Shown: in pieces, positions 35,789 through 45,554 of the stretch
How positions within the stretch are numbered: the first letter of the stretch is position 1
How the letters are laid out: every line of letters begins with the position of its first letter
Assembly (NCBI GenBank): GCA_947490345.1
Contig: CANLGL010000015.1
Coordinates: 1 to 64,000 of the forward strand
DNA length: 64,000 nt
DNA from: Deltaproteobacteria bacterium
GTDB lineage: Bacteria > Myxococcota_A > UBA796 > SXON01
Direction of reading: 5' to 3'
Made by a program: the position numbers and the translations under genes
The notes under the pieces: generated by a model
What the model was told of the DNA's origin: nothing
The model's database searches: none
What the model saw: only the letters and a program-made list of their open reading frames with translations

Positions 35789-35962
35789 CTACTTCTTCTT
35801 CTTGCCCTTGGCGCTGAGCGAGGCCTTGGACTTGGTGTTCGCCGCGCTCCGGAAGCCGGGGCGTGTAGCGGCGTCCGTAGGGCGCGTCAAAGCCGACGGC
35901 GGGGCCGTGGTGGACCGGGGGGCGGGAGTCGCTGGGGGAGTGGCTTCGGTTTCGTCGGACAT
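35789..35962 (-). CDS. Small basic protein with poly-Lys tail
   Basis: 57 aa read from ATG 35962 to TAG at 35789. It has an acidic/Thr-Pro-rich start (MSDETEATPPATPAPRST), then RPGFRSAANTKSKASLSA and ends GKKKK. The Arg-Pro-Gly-Phe-Arg and Lys-rich ending suggest a nucleic-acid-binding or ribosome-associated small protein, but no family is recognised. It lies just downstream of the cyclase-like gene on the same strand (29-bp gap). Confidence 0.5.
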   Translation of the reverse strand: MSDETEATPPATPAPRSTTAPPSALTRPTDAATRPGFRSAANTKSKASLSAKGKKKK

Positions 35963-35991
35963 GCCGCCCGTATAACCCGCACGCTTCCTCG

Positions 35992-36579
35992 CTACCGGTA
36001 GTCGCCCACCACGAAAAAGGGGAAGCCGGACTCTTTCTCACGCTCGGCCGGACCGCGAAAAGCACCGACGTCGGCCGGAAGATCGCCGACGGTCTCCAGA
36101 AACGCCGACGTGACCAGGGTCTCCCCTCCCCCTGCAACATCCTCACCCAACACGAACGCGCGATTGACCTCGGGTCCAAAGACATCCTCGCCCGCGATGA
36201 GCAACATCGGCCCGTACCCCACGCCGATGCAGGCCTGGATCGGGTCCTCGGAATCCGGAGGAATCGCCGCGCGCAGGCGTGCGTGGGCGTCGAGCGCGTC
36301 CACCAGGGCTCGTTGGGGGGAGTCGTACACGGCGAAAAGCGTGTCGGCGACGCGCTTGACGCGGGTGCCGGTCAGGGCAAGGGCTGCCGCCGCCTGGCGA
36401 GCGCGCCCCAAGGCGTAGACGATGCCCCGCTCGTCGGTGCGTCGCACCATGCCGGTGAAGTCGACGACCACGATGGCGGCGGTCGTACCGAAACGGCGCT
36501 GGGCCTCGGCCTCGGCGCCGGGGTCGGTCACCGCTCGGGCGACAAGTTGGTCGAAGTCAAGGAAGGCGAGGTCCGACAT
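35992..36579 (-). CDS. Class III nucleotide cyclase-like protein
   Basis: 195 aa forming a single cyclase-fold domain. Family positions seen: IVVVDFTGM (first metal Asp), GTRVKRVADTLFAVYDSP (Lys and second Asp region), CIGVGYGPMLLI, then EDVFGPEVNRAFVLGEDVAGGGETLVTS. This is how adenylate/guanylate cyclases look, but the short sequence and altered spacing mean activity is uncertain. No membrane segment. Single gene; its start is divergent from the aminotransferase region, with a palindrome at 36661 between. Confidence 0.7.
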   Translation of the reverse strand: MSDLAFLDFDQLVARAVTDPGAEAEAQRRFGTTAAIVVVDFTGMVRRTDERGIVYALGRARQAAAALALTGTRVKRVADTLFAVYDSPQRALVDALDAHARLRAAIPPDSEDPIQACIGVGYGPMLLIAGEDVFGPEVNRAFVLGEDVAGGGETLVTSAFLETVGDLPADVGAFRGPAEREKESGFPFFVVGDYR

Positions 36580-36660
36580 GGGCGGCAGCCTACCCCGCCG
36601 ATTGCCTTACCAGCCATCGCTGAGGACCGCGGGGGGAGGCGCGTGGAGTCCGGGAGGTCA

Positions 36661-36679
36661 ATGTTAGCACCGCCAACAT
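36661..36679. promoter_or_regulatory. Palindrome ATGTTAGC-ACC-GCCAACAT (operator-like)
   Basis: Second occurrence of the 8-3-8 palindrome seen at 3919-3937, here 90 bp upstream of the aminotransferase ATG (36769) and about 80 bp from the divergent cyclase-like gene start. One mismatched pair. Consensus of the two: ATGTTAGC-N3-GCTAACAT. Possibly a regulator-binding site shared between distant genes. Confidence 0.5.
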
Positions 36680-36768
36680 AGATGCCCGAGGGCCCCGGGA
36701 CCTCTCCCGGCGGCCCTTTGCTGGCCCCCACTGCGGCGGAGCGCGCCGTGAGGAACTACATCGGCACG

Positions 36769-37944
36769 ATGCGACCCCGCCTCACCCGCCGCCTCGCCGG
36801 CTTCGGCACCAGCGTCTTCACCGAGATCACCCGCCTCGCCAACGAGCACCGCGCCGTCAACCTCGGCCAGGGCTTTCCCGACTTCGACGGCCCGGACTTC
36901 GTCAAGGACGCCGCGATCGCCGCGATCCGCGCCGGCCACGGTCAGTACGCCCGAATGACGGGGATTCCCGCGCTCAATGCGGCGCTCTCCGCCAAATATG
37001 CCCGCGATTACGGCCTTTCGTACGACGCCGACACCGAGATCACCGTCTGCAGCGGCGCGACAGAGGCGCTCTGGGCGACGATCGGCGCCCTGTGCGATGT
37101 GGGCGACGAGGTCGTGCTCTTCGAGCCGTTCTACGACAGCTACCACGCGGGGATCTGCGCCGCAGGCGCCGTCCCGAAGGCGGTGACGCTGCACTCACCC
37201 GGCAAACGTGGCCCCGGCTGGAGCTTCGACCCCGACGCGGTGCGAGCGGCTGTCTCCGAGCGCACCCGGGTGCTGCTCCTCAACAGCCCACACAACCCGA
37301 CGGGCAAGGTCTTCTCCCCCGATGAGCTTGCCTTCATCGCCTCGCTCGCCATCGCGCACGACCTCGTTGTCGTGAGCGACGAAGTGTATGAGCACCTCGT
37401 CTTTGTCGGCGCACACACGCCGATTGCGACTCTGCCGGGTATGCGCGAGCGGACGGTCACCATCAGCTCCCTCGGCAAAACCTTCTCACTGACCGGCTGG
37501 AAGGTGGGCTGGGCCTGTGCTCCCCCCGAGCTGAGCGCAGCCGTCCGCGCTGCGCATCAGTTCATCACCTTCGCCACGGCGACGCCGCTGCAATGGGGTG
37601 CGGTCGCCGCGATCGAGGTGGCGCCAACCTACTACGAGACCTTCCTCGACGAGTACCGGGCGCGCCGGCAGCGCCTCGGCGATGGCCTGGTCCGCGCCGG
37701 CTTCGACGTCTACTGGCCCGAGGGCACCTACTTCATCGCGGCCGGCTTCGGGCGTCTGGGTCGGGAGGGGGACGTCGACTTCGTCCGCCGCCTGATCCGC
37801 GAGGCCGGAGTCGCGGCCATTCCGCCGAGTGGCTTCTACCTCAATCCGGAGCACGGTCGCGACTGGATTCGGTTCGCGTTTTGCAAACAGGATGCCACGA
37901 TCGACGCGGCAGTGGCTGCGTTGGAGCGCTTCGCGCGCCGATAG
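36769..37944 (+). CDS. PLP-dependent aminotransferase, class I/II
   Basis: 391 aa from ATG 36769 (the family usually begins close to this point: RLAGFGTSVFTEITRLAN; in-frame starts further up overlap the palindrome). The pyridoxal-phosphate site SSLGKTFSLTGWKVGW has the Lys; also VNLGQGFPDFDGP, ATEALWATIGALC, LNSPHNPTGK and SDEVYEHLVF. The FPDFDGP start and kynurenine/methionine-type features suggest a member of the YbdL/kynurenine-oxoglutarate group. Converges with sucA with 7 bp between stops. Confidence 0.9.
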   Translation: MRPRLTRRLAGFGTSVFTEITRLANEHRAVNLGQGFPDFDGPDFVKDAAIAAIRAGHGQYARMTGIPALNAALSAKYARDYGLSYDADTEITVCSGATEALWATIGALCDVGDEVVLFEPFYDSYHAGICAAGAVPKAVTLHSPGKRGPGWSFDPDAVRAAVSERTRVLLLNSPHNPTGKVFSPDELAFIASLAIAHDLVVVSDEVYEHLVFVGAHTPIATLPGMRERTVTISSLGKTFSLTGWKVGWACAPPELSAAVRAAHQFITFATATPLQWGAVAAIEVAPTYYETFLDEYRARRQRLGDGLVRAGFDVYWPEGTYFIAAGFGRLGREGDVDFVRRLIREAGVAAIPPSGFYLNPEHGRDWIRFAFCKQDATIDAAVAALERFARR

Positions 37945-37951
37945 CAGCTCG

Positions 37952-40684
37952 CTACCCGAGCGCCTCTGCCACCAGCGACGCCTGCTCGGCCAGGTGGCGG
38001 TCGTGGTAGCCCGTAGCGGGTGCAGCCCCCGGACGGCGACCGGCGTACCGAGGAATGATCCCGGCGTCCATGAACTGCAGCGCCACAAAGGGCCACGGGC
38101 CCATGTTCTTCGGCTCTTCCTGACACCAGACAACCTCGGCGTCCGGATGCCGCGCCAGCTCGTCGGTGATGGCGGCCAACGGAAAGGGGTAGAGCTGCTC
38201 CACCCGCACCAATGCAACGTCCTGACGCTCACCGCGCGCTGCCAACAGATCGTAATACACCTTGCCCCAACACAAGACCACGCGCTTGCGCCCGCTGCTG
38301 TCGCCGATCACCTCCTGGAACGCGCCCGTCGCGAGGTCCTCCAAGGGCGATGCCACCGTGCGTAGGAGTGACTTCGGCGTGAAGACAACCAGTGGATCTC
38401 GCACCTTACGAAGCACCTGCCGTCGTAAGAGATGGAATATCTGAGCGGGGGTGGTGCAGTTGACAACCTGGAGGTTTCCCTCGGCACACATCTGCAAGAA
38501 TCGCTCCGGCCGGGCGCTGGAGTGCTCGGGACCCTGGCCCTCGTAGCCATGTGGCAACAACATGACCAGCCCGGACAGCCGGTTCCACTTCGCTTCGCCA
38601 CAAGCGATGAAGTTATCGATGATGATCTGCCCACCGTTGGCAAAGTCGCCGAACTGCGCCTCCCAGAGCACCAGCGCGTCGGGGTAGTCCATCGAATAGC
38701 CGTACTCAAAACCGAGGACGGCGGTCTCTGACAACAACGAGTTGTAGACTTCGAAGCGCGCCTGATCGGGTGCCAGGTGGTCAAGTGCGCACCAGCTCCC
38801 CCCCGTGGTCTGGTCACGGACGACCGCGTGGCGATGGCTGAAGGTGCCCCGGCCGGCGTCCTGCCCACTGAGGCGTACCCGGTACCCGGCGGTGACCAAC
38901 GATCCGTACGCCAACAACTCAGCGGCCGCCCAGTCTACAGGCTTCGTCCCGGCCGCCTGGTCGTCACGCAGCTTGTAGATGCTCCGGGCCAGCTTGGGGT
39001 GAAGGTGGAATCCATCGGGGGTGCGGTTGAGCCCGGCGAGCAGCTCGCGGAGGCGGGTGATGGGCACGGTGGTGTCCGCGACGTCGGCTTGACCGCTGTG
39101 GTAGTGGGACCAGAGACCGCGAAGGGCAGAGCCTTCTGAGACTCCATTTCCGCTGCGGACGACCTTCAGGGCAACGTCGAGCTCGGCACGGAAGCCGGCC
39201 TCCATCGTGTCGGCGGCGGCGCGGGTGATGGTGCCCTTCTGGATGAGCCGGCGGAGGTACACCTCGCGCACGCCGGGGTGCTCGGCGATGCGTTTGTACA
39301 TGATCGGCTGGGTGTAGAAGGGCTCGTCCATCTCGTTGTGGCCGTGCCGGCGGAAACAATACAGGTCGATGATGACGTCACGACGATAGCGTTGGCGCCA
39401 CGCCACCGCCAACTCGGTCACGTGCGCCACCGCCTCAGGATCTTCGCCGTTGACGTGGAAGATCGGGACGCCCAACATACGGGCAACGTCGGTGCTGTAG
39501 GGGGTGGAGCGGCCCTCGGTGGGGGTGGTGGTGAAGCCGATCTGGTTGTTGATGACCAGATGAATGGTGCCGCCGGTACGATACCCCGGAAGGTCTGACA
39601 GATTCAGCGTCTCGGCGACGACCCCCTGTCCCGCGAAGGCCGCGTCACCGTGAATCAAAAGCGGAAGTGCCACACGTCGGTCATCCGGCGACGAGCGGTC
39701 TTGTTTGGCGCGACATCGACCCTCGCACACCGGATTTACCGCCTCAAGATGGGAGGGGTTGAAACAGAGGGACAAGTGCACGGCGTTGCCGCCGGAGGTC
39801 ACGATGTTCGAGCTGTAGCCGAGGTGATATTTGACGTCGCCCGAGCCGGTCGAGTCATGGTCGTCGTGCTGCCCAGCAAACTCCGCAAGCATCTTGCCAG
39901 CGGGCTTCTTGAGGATGTTCAAGAGCACGTTGAGGCGACCGCGGTGGGCCATGCCGATGACCACTTCGCGCACGCCGTCGTTGCCGGCCCGCTCGATGAT
40001 CATCTCCATGGCCGGAATGATGGACTCGGCGCCCTCAAGCGAAAATCGCTTGTTTCCCTGGAACTTCACGGCGAGGAAGCGCTCGAATCCGTCGGCGCGG
40101 GTCAGCGCCCCCAGCACCTTGACCTCCGCCGCCTTGTCCAGGCTGGAGCGTAAAAAACGAGTCTCGAACTGCTCAACCGCCCAGTTCTTCTGGCCGACGT
40201 CGCGAATGTTCATGAACTCGACGCCGACGGTGCTGCTGTAGAGTTGTTTCAGTCGTGCAATGATGGTCGCGACCGATGCGTGTGAGGGCATTCCGTACAT
40301 GGGCGACGTCGAGACGACCACGTCCATGTCGGCTGCCGTGAGCCCAAAGTACTCAGGGTCAAGCTCAGGATGCTTGCGGTCGGCTTCGAGTCCGAGCGGA
40401 TCGGTCTGGGCGCCCTCGTGGCCGCGCACGCGATAGGCGTTGATGAAGCGGGCGACCTTCGCCTGGCGATCGACCGATTCGTGGTTGGCGGCCAGCGGCG
40501 TGGCGTGACTGCCGGCAAAGATGCTGCGGGACGCCAACGTGGGACCACGGGGAGCGGCCCCATTGTAGGCCTCGAAGGCCTCCCGAGACGCGGGATCGAC
40601 CGACGCCGGGTCGTCGCGAAACTGGAGGTAGAGCGCTTCGAGGTAGGCGGCGTTTTCGGCGTTCTGCAGCGGATCGTGCGACAT
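37952..40684 (-). CDS. sucA: 2-Oxoglutarate dehydrogenase E1 component
   Basis: 910 aa, close to the family's usual length. TPP-binding and catalytic regions: MAHRGRLNVLLNIL, KYHLGYSS, FNPSHLEAVNPV, LLIHGDAAFAGQGVVAETLNLS, HLVINNQIGFTT, VNGEDPEAVAHV, RHGHNEMDEP; C-terminal half with AMVLPHGYEGQGPEHSSAR-type stretch. The N-terminal motif (NAAYLEALYLQFRDDP) binds E2 in related enzymes. Decarboxylates 2-oxoglutarate in the TCA cycle. No sucB or lpd is adjacent. Confidence 0.95.
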   Translation of the reverse strand: MSHDPLQNAENAAYLEALYLQFRDDPASVDPASREAFEAYNGAAPRGPTLASRSIFAGSHATPLAANHESVDRQAKVARFINAYRVRGHEGAQTDPLGLEADRKHPELDPEYFGLTAADMDVVVSTSPMYGMPSHASVATIIARLKQLYSSTVGVEFMNIRDVGQKNWAVEQFETRFLRSSLDKAAEVKVLGALTRADGFERFLAVKFQGNKRFSLEGAESIIPAMEMIIERAGNDGVREVVIGMAHRGRLNVLLNILKKPAGKMLAEFAGQHDDHDSTGSGDVKYHLGYSSNIVTSGGNAVHLSLCFNPSHLEAVNPVCEGRCRAKQDRSSPDDRRVALPLLIHGDAAFAGQGVVAETLNLSDLPGYRTGGTIHLVINNQIGFTTTPTEGRSTPYSTDVARMLGVPIFHVNGEDPEAVAHVTELAVAWRQRYRRDVIIDLYCFRRHGHNEMDEPFYTQPIMYKRIAEHPGVREVYLRRLIQKGTITRAAADTMEAGFRAELDVALKVVRSGNGVSEGSALRGLWSHYHSGQADVADTTVPITRLRELLAGLNRTPDGFHLHPKLARSIYKLRDDQAAGTKPVDWAAAELLAYGSLVTAGYRVRLSGQDAGRGTFSHRHAVVRDQTTGGSWCALDHLAPDQARFEVYNSLLSETAVLGFEYGYSMDYPDALVLWEAQFGDFANGGQIIIDNFIACGEAKWNRLSGLVMLLPHGYEGQGPEHSSARPERFLQMCAEGNLQVVNCTTPAQIFHLLRRQVLRKVRDPLVVFTPKSLLRTVASPLEDLATGAFQEVIGDSSGRKRVVLCWGKVYYDLLAARGERQDVALVRVEQLYPFPLAAITDELARHPDAEVVWCQEEPKNMGPWPFVALQFMDAGIIPRYAGRRPGAAPATGYHDRHLAEQASLVAEALG

Positions 40685-40737
40685 CCGCCGCGCTTATGCC
40701 CGCGCGTGCCCCCATGCACGGGGATACGCGCGCCCGC

Positions 40738-41502
40738 ATGCGGATCACCACCCTCAACTGCAACGGATTGCGCGCGGCCGAACGAAAGGGCTTCCGCGAG
40801 TGGCTCGCCCGCGCCGATCCCGACGTGCTGTGCCTCCAGGAGGTGCGCGCCGACGAAGCCGACGTGCCCGCGGACCTCTGGCGCCCGGCGGGGTGGCAGG
40901 CGCGTTGGCATCCGGCCGAGAAGAAGGGCTACGCGGGCACCTCGGTCTGGGCGCGTTCGTCCATCGCCTCCACGTTCACCGTCGGGACCGGCCATCCACG
41001 CGGAGACGGCGAGGGCCGAGTGGTCGGCGCCCACCTCCCCGATCTCGACGTATGGAGCCTGTACATGCCCTCGGGCTCCAGCGGCCCGGACCGGCAGGCG
41101 TGGAAATTCGAGTACATGGAGCACATCTTCCCGTGGTTGGAAGCGATCGTCCGCTCTGGCCGGCCCGCGCTGATTTGCGGCGACATCAACATCGCTCATA
41201 CGGCGATGGACATCAAGAATGCCAAGGGCAACGCAAAGAACTCCGGCTTTCTCCCCGAAGAGCGAGCCTGGCTCGACCGCCTGGTGGCACTGGGCTGGCG
41301 TGACCTGTTTCGGGAGGCAAACCCGACGTCTCAGGACTACAGTTGGTGGTCCCAGCGCGGCCAGGCGCGCGCCAAGGACGTCGGCTGGCGCATCGATCAC
41401 ATGTGGGGAACGCCGGGGCTCGGCCTGCGCGCGGTGACCATCGAGCGCGGGGCCGGACTCTCCGACCATGCGCCAGTCACCGCCGAGATCATCGTCGGAT
41501 GA
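40738..41502 (+). CDS. xth: Exodeoxyribonuclease III
   Basis: 254 aa from ATG 40738 (RITTLNCNGLR is the usual start region). Catalytic residues of the EEP fold: LNCNGLRAA (Asn), CLQEVRADE (Glu), SLYMPSGS (Tyr), CGDINIAHTAMDIKN (Asp-x-Asn) and SDHAPVTAE (Asp-His). AP-endonuclease/3'-5' exonuclease of base-excision repair, cytosolic. Ends with ATGA overlapping the next gene. Divergent from sucA with about 50 bp between starts. Confidence 0.9.
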   Translation: MRITTLNCNGLRAAERKGFREWLARADPDVLCLQEVRADEADVPADLWRPAGWQARWHPAEKKGYAGTSVWARSSIASTFTVGTGHPRGDGEGRVVGAHLPDLDVWSLYMPSGSSGPDRQAWKFEYMEHIFPWLEAIVRSGRPALICGDINIAHTAMDIKNAKGNAKNSGFLPEERAWLDRLVALGWRDLFREANPTSQDYSWWSQRGQARAKDVGWRIDHMWGTPGLGLRAVTIERGAGLSDHAPVTAEIIVG

Positions 41503-42617
41503 GGGTCATAGTCGCCGCCGCGCTCGGTGCCATCGCGACCGCTTGTGCCCCCCATCCGGTTCCCGTCGCGGTGCCTGCCCCCGACACCCACATCCGCTAC
41601 CGAACCGGCGATGTGCTCCCCGCGCTTGGACCCGAGGCGCACCAGGATCGCGGCCTGCAAGCTGCCGCCGAAGCGCTCGCCGCCTCCGCCACCAGTCCCG
41701 CCGCCCGCCTCACCACCGGTGCGGTCCGCGCCGCCCTGGAAAACGCGCACTACCCCGGGCCCGCTCGTTTCGTGGTCGTCGTGGCTGGAAAGGAACCACC
41801 GCGATCGCTCTTTGAGTCCGTTCCCACCGGGCTCGCCGTGGATGTCGGCTGGGCGTGGCGGGACTACTCCGACGGCACGCGTTGGTGGGTGCTCGGATGG
41901 TGCGCGCGGCGTCTGCAGCTGGACGATGTTCCGGCCACGGTGCTCCCGGGCAGGGGCGTGGGGATCCGCGTCGAGGGTGGCAAGAACCCCCGACTCTTCG
42001 TCGTCGCGCCGGGCGGCCGATGGCGGGAGTACGTGCTGACCGCCGGCTCGACCCGATGGGTAGGCGACATGAACGAGCGCGGCGCGTACCGCATGGAGGT
42101 CGTCGACGGCGACCGGGTCGAGCTGCTCTTTGCGGTCCACGTGGCCGAGGCCATCGCCCCGGTACCCGTGCTCCCGACCCAGCGCACGCTCGAGAATCCC
42201 TACGCCGCGGTCGATCGGCTCTACACCCGAATCAACGAGTTCCGAAGGGTCAACGGCCTGGGCGCGGTCGGTCGTTTCCCGCTTTTCGAGCCGTTGGTTC
42301 GCGAGCACGCCGCTTGCCTCGCCGCCGCTGGCGTGGCCGCCCACAAGACCGAGCAATGCGCCAGCCTCCCTGAGCGCGCGACAGCCACCTACTACCCGCG
42401 CGGCCACTACTACGAGAACGTCGCGGTAGCCGACACCGTGGACGAAGCGTGGGAGACCCTGCTTGCCTCACCCGGCCACCTCGCGAATGTCCTCTGTCGC
42501 GACTGTACGCATGTCAGTATCGCCGCGGTCATGGAGCCGGTGCCTGACCCGCGGCTGTACGTGGTGTGGGAGGTGATGGCCTTCCCAGCCGGCGAGCCCG
42601 AGGCTATTCGGAAGTGA
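41499..42617 (+). CDS. Lipoprotein with CAP/SCP domain
   Basis: 372 aa. Lipobox-like AIATAC near the N-terminus. Residues about 30-220 form an uncharacterised domain with Trp-rich strands (WAWRDYSDGTRWWVLGW). The C-terminal 140 residues have CAP-domain features: INEFRRVNGLGAV, FEPLVREHAACLAAAG, YYENVAVADTVDEAWETLLASPGHLANVL and VSIAAVMEP. CAP proteins are secreted with varied roles, some peptidase-like. ATGA overlap with xth and TGATG with the amidase gene downstream. Confidence 0.75.
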   Translation: MRVIVAAALGAIATACAPHPVPVAVPAPDTHIRYRTGDVLPALGPEAHQDRGLQAAAEALAASATSPAARLTTGAVRAALENAHYPGPARFVVVVAGKEPPRSLFESVPTGLAVDVGWAWRDYSDGTRWWVLGWCARRLQLDDVPATVLPGRGVGIRVEGGKNPRLFVVAPGGRWREYVLTAGSTRWVGDMNERGAYRMEVVDGDRVELLFAVHVAEAIAPVPVLPTQRTLENPYAAVDRLYTRINEFRRVNGLGAVGRFPLFEPLVREHAACLAAAGVAAHKTEQCASLPERATATYYPRGHYYENVAVADTVDEAWETLLASPGHLANVLCRDCTHVSIAAVMEPVPDPRLYVVWEVMAFPAGEPEAIRK

Positions 42618-44104
42618 TGCCTATCGCCGACTGGTCTTCGCTCGATGCCACCGCCCTCGCCGCCCTCGTGGCCAGGGGTGACACCAGCCCGCGCGAGCTC
42701 GTCCAGACCGCGCTCGCGGCCATCGATCGCGTCAATCCGCAGCTCAACGCAACCGTGTTTCGAATGGATGAGCTGGCGTTGGCGGCGGCGGATGCTCCCC
42801 TACCCGACGGCCCCTTTCGCGGCGTTCCGATGGTCATCAAGGACCTGGACGGCTTCTGCGCCGGGGTGCCGTACACGATGTCCAGCCGCTTCTTGGCCGG
42901 CTTCGTCCCCGATCACGACGCCGAGGTGATCGCTCGGCTTCGACGGGCCGGATTCCTGTTCGTCGCCAAGACGAACTGTCCGGAGCTCGGCATCCTCGGC
43001 ACGACCGAACCCGAGCTCCGCGGTCCCACGCATAATCCCTGGAACCTGGCCCACACTCCGGGAGGGTCCTCGGGCGGAAGCGCTGCCCTCGTCGCGGCGG
43101 GGGCGGTGCCCGTGGGTCACGGTGGCGACGGGGGCGGCTCGATCCGGATCCCCGCGTCGGCCTGTGGACTCTTCGGCCTGAAGGTCAGCCGCGGGTTGTT
43201 GCCACTCGGTCCAGAGTTGGGGGAAGGATGGGGTGGTTACGTTGTTCCGGGCGTCGTCACCCGCAGCGTGCGCGACTCGGCGGCAATCTACGACGCTTTG
43301 GCGGGGCCGAGCGCTGGTGACCCCTACTGTGGGCCCACGCCTGCCCGCCCGTTCCTCGCTGAGTTGGCAACCGACCCCGCCCCGCTGCGCATCGCCGTGT
43401 GTCGGGATTCTCTGTTTGGCCGCGCGATCGACGCGGAGTGCCTCGCCGGCCTGGGCGAAACCGCGAAGCTGTGCGAATCACTCGGTCACCATGTCGAGGA
43501 GGCCCGCCCCCAGTTCGATCGTGATGCGTTGGTGCTCGCCTACCTCACCCAGGTCGCCGCCAGCGTGTCGACGGAGGTGTCTGACGCCGGTAGGTGGGTC
43601 GGTCGTCCGCCCGCCGCCGCTGGGTTCGAGCCCGCTACCTGGTTCCTCCACCAGCTGGGTCAGAAGCTCAGCGCGGCCGACCTGCAAGCGGGTCGAGAGG
43701 CGGCCCAAGCGGCGGGACGCGCGCTGGCCCAGTTTTTCGAGCGTTACGATGTGTTGTTGCTCCCTACGCTGGCCACTCCGCCGGTGCGCCTCGGTCAGGC
43801 CGCACTCAAGGCCGGTGAGCGCATCGGCCTCGGCGTGCTCCGCTCCGCCCCGATCAAATCGGTGATGATGGGTGTGCTCCGCGATCTCGCCGACCGAAGC
43901 CTTGAAGCGGTGCCCAACACCCAACTCTTCAACATGACCGGGGTACCGGCCATGTCGGTGCCGCTGCATTGGAGCGCCCGCGGTCTGCCAGTGGGCATGC
44001 AGTTTGCCACACGCTTTGGCGGGGATGGACTCTTGTTCCAGCTCGCCGGCCAACTCGAACGCGCGCGCCCCTGGGCGGCACGGCGACCGCCGATCTGGGC
44101 CTGA
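42617..44104 (+). CDS. Amidase-signature hydrolase
   Basis: 495 aa. Complete Ser-cisSer-Lys triad: MVIKDLDG (Lys 75), HTPGGSSGGSAAL (cis-Ser 151-152) and GDGGGSIRIPAS (Ser 175). ALVARGDTSPRELV at the start is typical. Hydrolyses an amide bond; substrate unknown. No signal peptide. Translationally coupled to the CAP lipoprotein (TGATG). A 96-bp spacer separates it from the sulfatase. Confidence 0.9.
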   Translation: MPIADWSSLDATALAALVARGDTSPRELVQTALAAIDRVNPQLNATVFRMDELALAAADAPLPDGPFRGVPMVIKDLDGFCAGVPYTMSSRFLAGFVPDHDAEVIARLRRAGFLFVAKTNCPELGILGTTEPELRGPTHNPWNLAHTPGGSSGGSAALVAAGAVPVGHGGDGGGSIRIPASACGLFGLKVSRGLLPLGPELGEGWGGYVVPGVVTRSVRDSAAIYDALAGPSAGDPYCGPTPARPFLAELATDPAPLRIAVCRDSLFGRAIDAECLAGLGETAKLCESLGHHVEEARPQFDRDALVLAYLTQVAASVSTEVSDAGRWVGRPPAAAGFEPATWFLHQLGQKLSAADLQAGREAAQAAGRALAQFFERYDVLLLPTLATPPVRLGQAALKAGERIGLGVLRSAPIKSVMMGVLRDLADRSLEAVPNTQLFNMTGVPAMSVPLHWSARGLPVGMQFATRFGGDGLLFQLAGQLERARPWAARRPPIWA

Positions 44105-44200
44105 GGGGAAACCGGGGAAAGCAGCCTTTCCAGCCGCTCACCCGCGCGGCCGCCGCCTCCCGGCGGCTCGACGGTGTACTCTCCGATTGGGGAGGCTCCA

Positions 44201-45548
44201 ATGCACCTGTCCCGCCGAGAACTGCTCGCCGCCCTGGGACCCCTCGTCGCGTGCAGCGGGCGCCACCCGACCGGACCACCGCCGGACATCCTGCTGGTGA
44301 CCTTCTGTTCGCTCCGCGCTGATCGTGTCGGCGCGTTCGGGTACACCACGCGGGCCACCACCCCCCGGCTCGACGCGTTCGCCGCCCGGGGCCGTGCGCT
44401 TCACACGCGCCTGGGCGAATGCGACCTGGACCAACGCCGCGCACGCCAGCATCCTCACCGGTAGTTTCGTCGGTCATCATCGTGTGGCAGACGATCAAGA
44501 CGCGCTCGCCCCCGGGATCTCGACGCTGCCGGGCTTGCTCCGGGACGCCGGGTGGCGGACCTCGGCGTCGCTGCAGGAGTCCACCCCCATGTCGCTGCCG
44601 GACTCATCGGGCATCACCGGCGGTTTCTCCACGGTCACCCGCGCGCGGACCCTGAGCGAGTGGACCCCGGAGCCCTTCGCCGCGTGGGCGGCCGCGGAGC
44701 CGTCGCCGTTTGTGGGTCTGGTGCACCTCCGGGCCGCGCATTCGCCATTCGGGGACGGCTCTCCGTTTCTGCCCCCCGGCGGCCTCCACCCCGACATCCT
44801 CAAGTGGCAGGCGGGGATGCCTCGCATGGGCAGCGGCGTGACGCCCATCTGGTCGGAGGACACGGATCCGCACCGCTGGTTGCTCGAGCGGATGAAGCGG
44901 GACCCGCTCGTCGCCGAGCAGCTCTCGCTGGCGTACGACTCGTCGATCCACGCCGCGGATCGCGACTTCGGCCGCGTGCTCGACGCGCTCGACCGGGTCG
45001 GTCGCCTCGACAACACGATCGTGGTCGCGGTCGCGGACCACGGCGAGTCGCTCCCCGGCCACAAGGACCGCCTGGAACGCGGCGTGCTGCACATCCCGCT
45101 CCTTGTCCGCGTGCCGGGCGGCAGCGGGCGCTCCGTGCCCGACGACGTGTCCCAGGTCGACGTCGTGCCGACCCTCCTGGACCTCGCCAACCTCGGCGCT
45201 CCCGGGACGGTGGATGGACAGAGCCTTGTCCCCCTCCTCCGTGGCGAGGCGATGCCGGCGAGGCCCGCGTTCAGCCAGTCCATCACCCGCGACGCCGCCG
45301 GTGTCGTCATCCGTCGGGAGGCGATTGTCTCCGGCGGGCTGCGCCTCGTCCAGTTTGATGACACACGGTGGGACATTGAGGAGGAGTCCGCCGGCGCGGT
45401 CCGAAGAACCAACCGACGCACCGCTGAAACCGACGCGCTCCATGCCCAACTCCAGGAGCTCGGCGCCGACACCTGGGTGCCGGCCGGGCCCAAGCCCCCG
45501 GTCGCGGAGGAGCTGCGCAAGCAGATTCAGCAGAGCGGCTACTGGTAG
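44201..45548 (+). pseudogene. Sulfatase-family lipoprotein with a frameshift in a G-run
   Basis: From ATG 44201 (GGAGG 5 nt upstream). Twin-arginine-like start SRRELLAALGPLVAC with lipobox; then PDILLVTFCSLRADRVGAFGY, the sulfatase N-terminus (usually IDTLRAD; Asp replaced by Cys here). At the GGGG run 44388-44391 the frame must shift by one base to continue as FTRAWANATWTNAAHASILTG and then VVAVADHGESLPG and KDRLERGVLHIPLL. The first frame runs to a stop at 44464; the second is open to 45548. The active-site motif is WTNAAHAS (Thr/Ser rather than Cys). Could be a real pseudogene, slippage or a sequencing error; about 448 aa if repaired. Confidence 0.7.
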
Positions 45549-45554
45549 CGAAGG

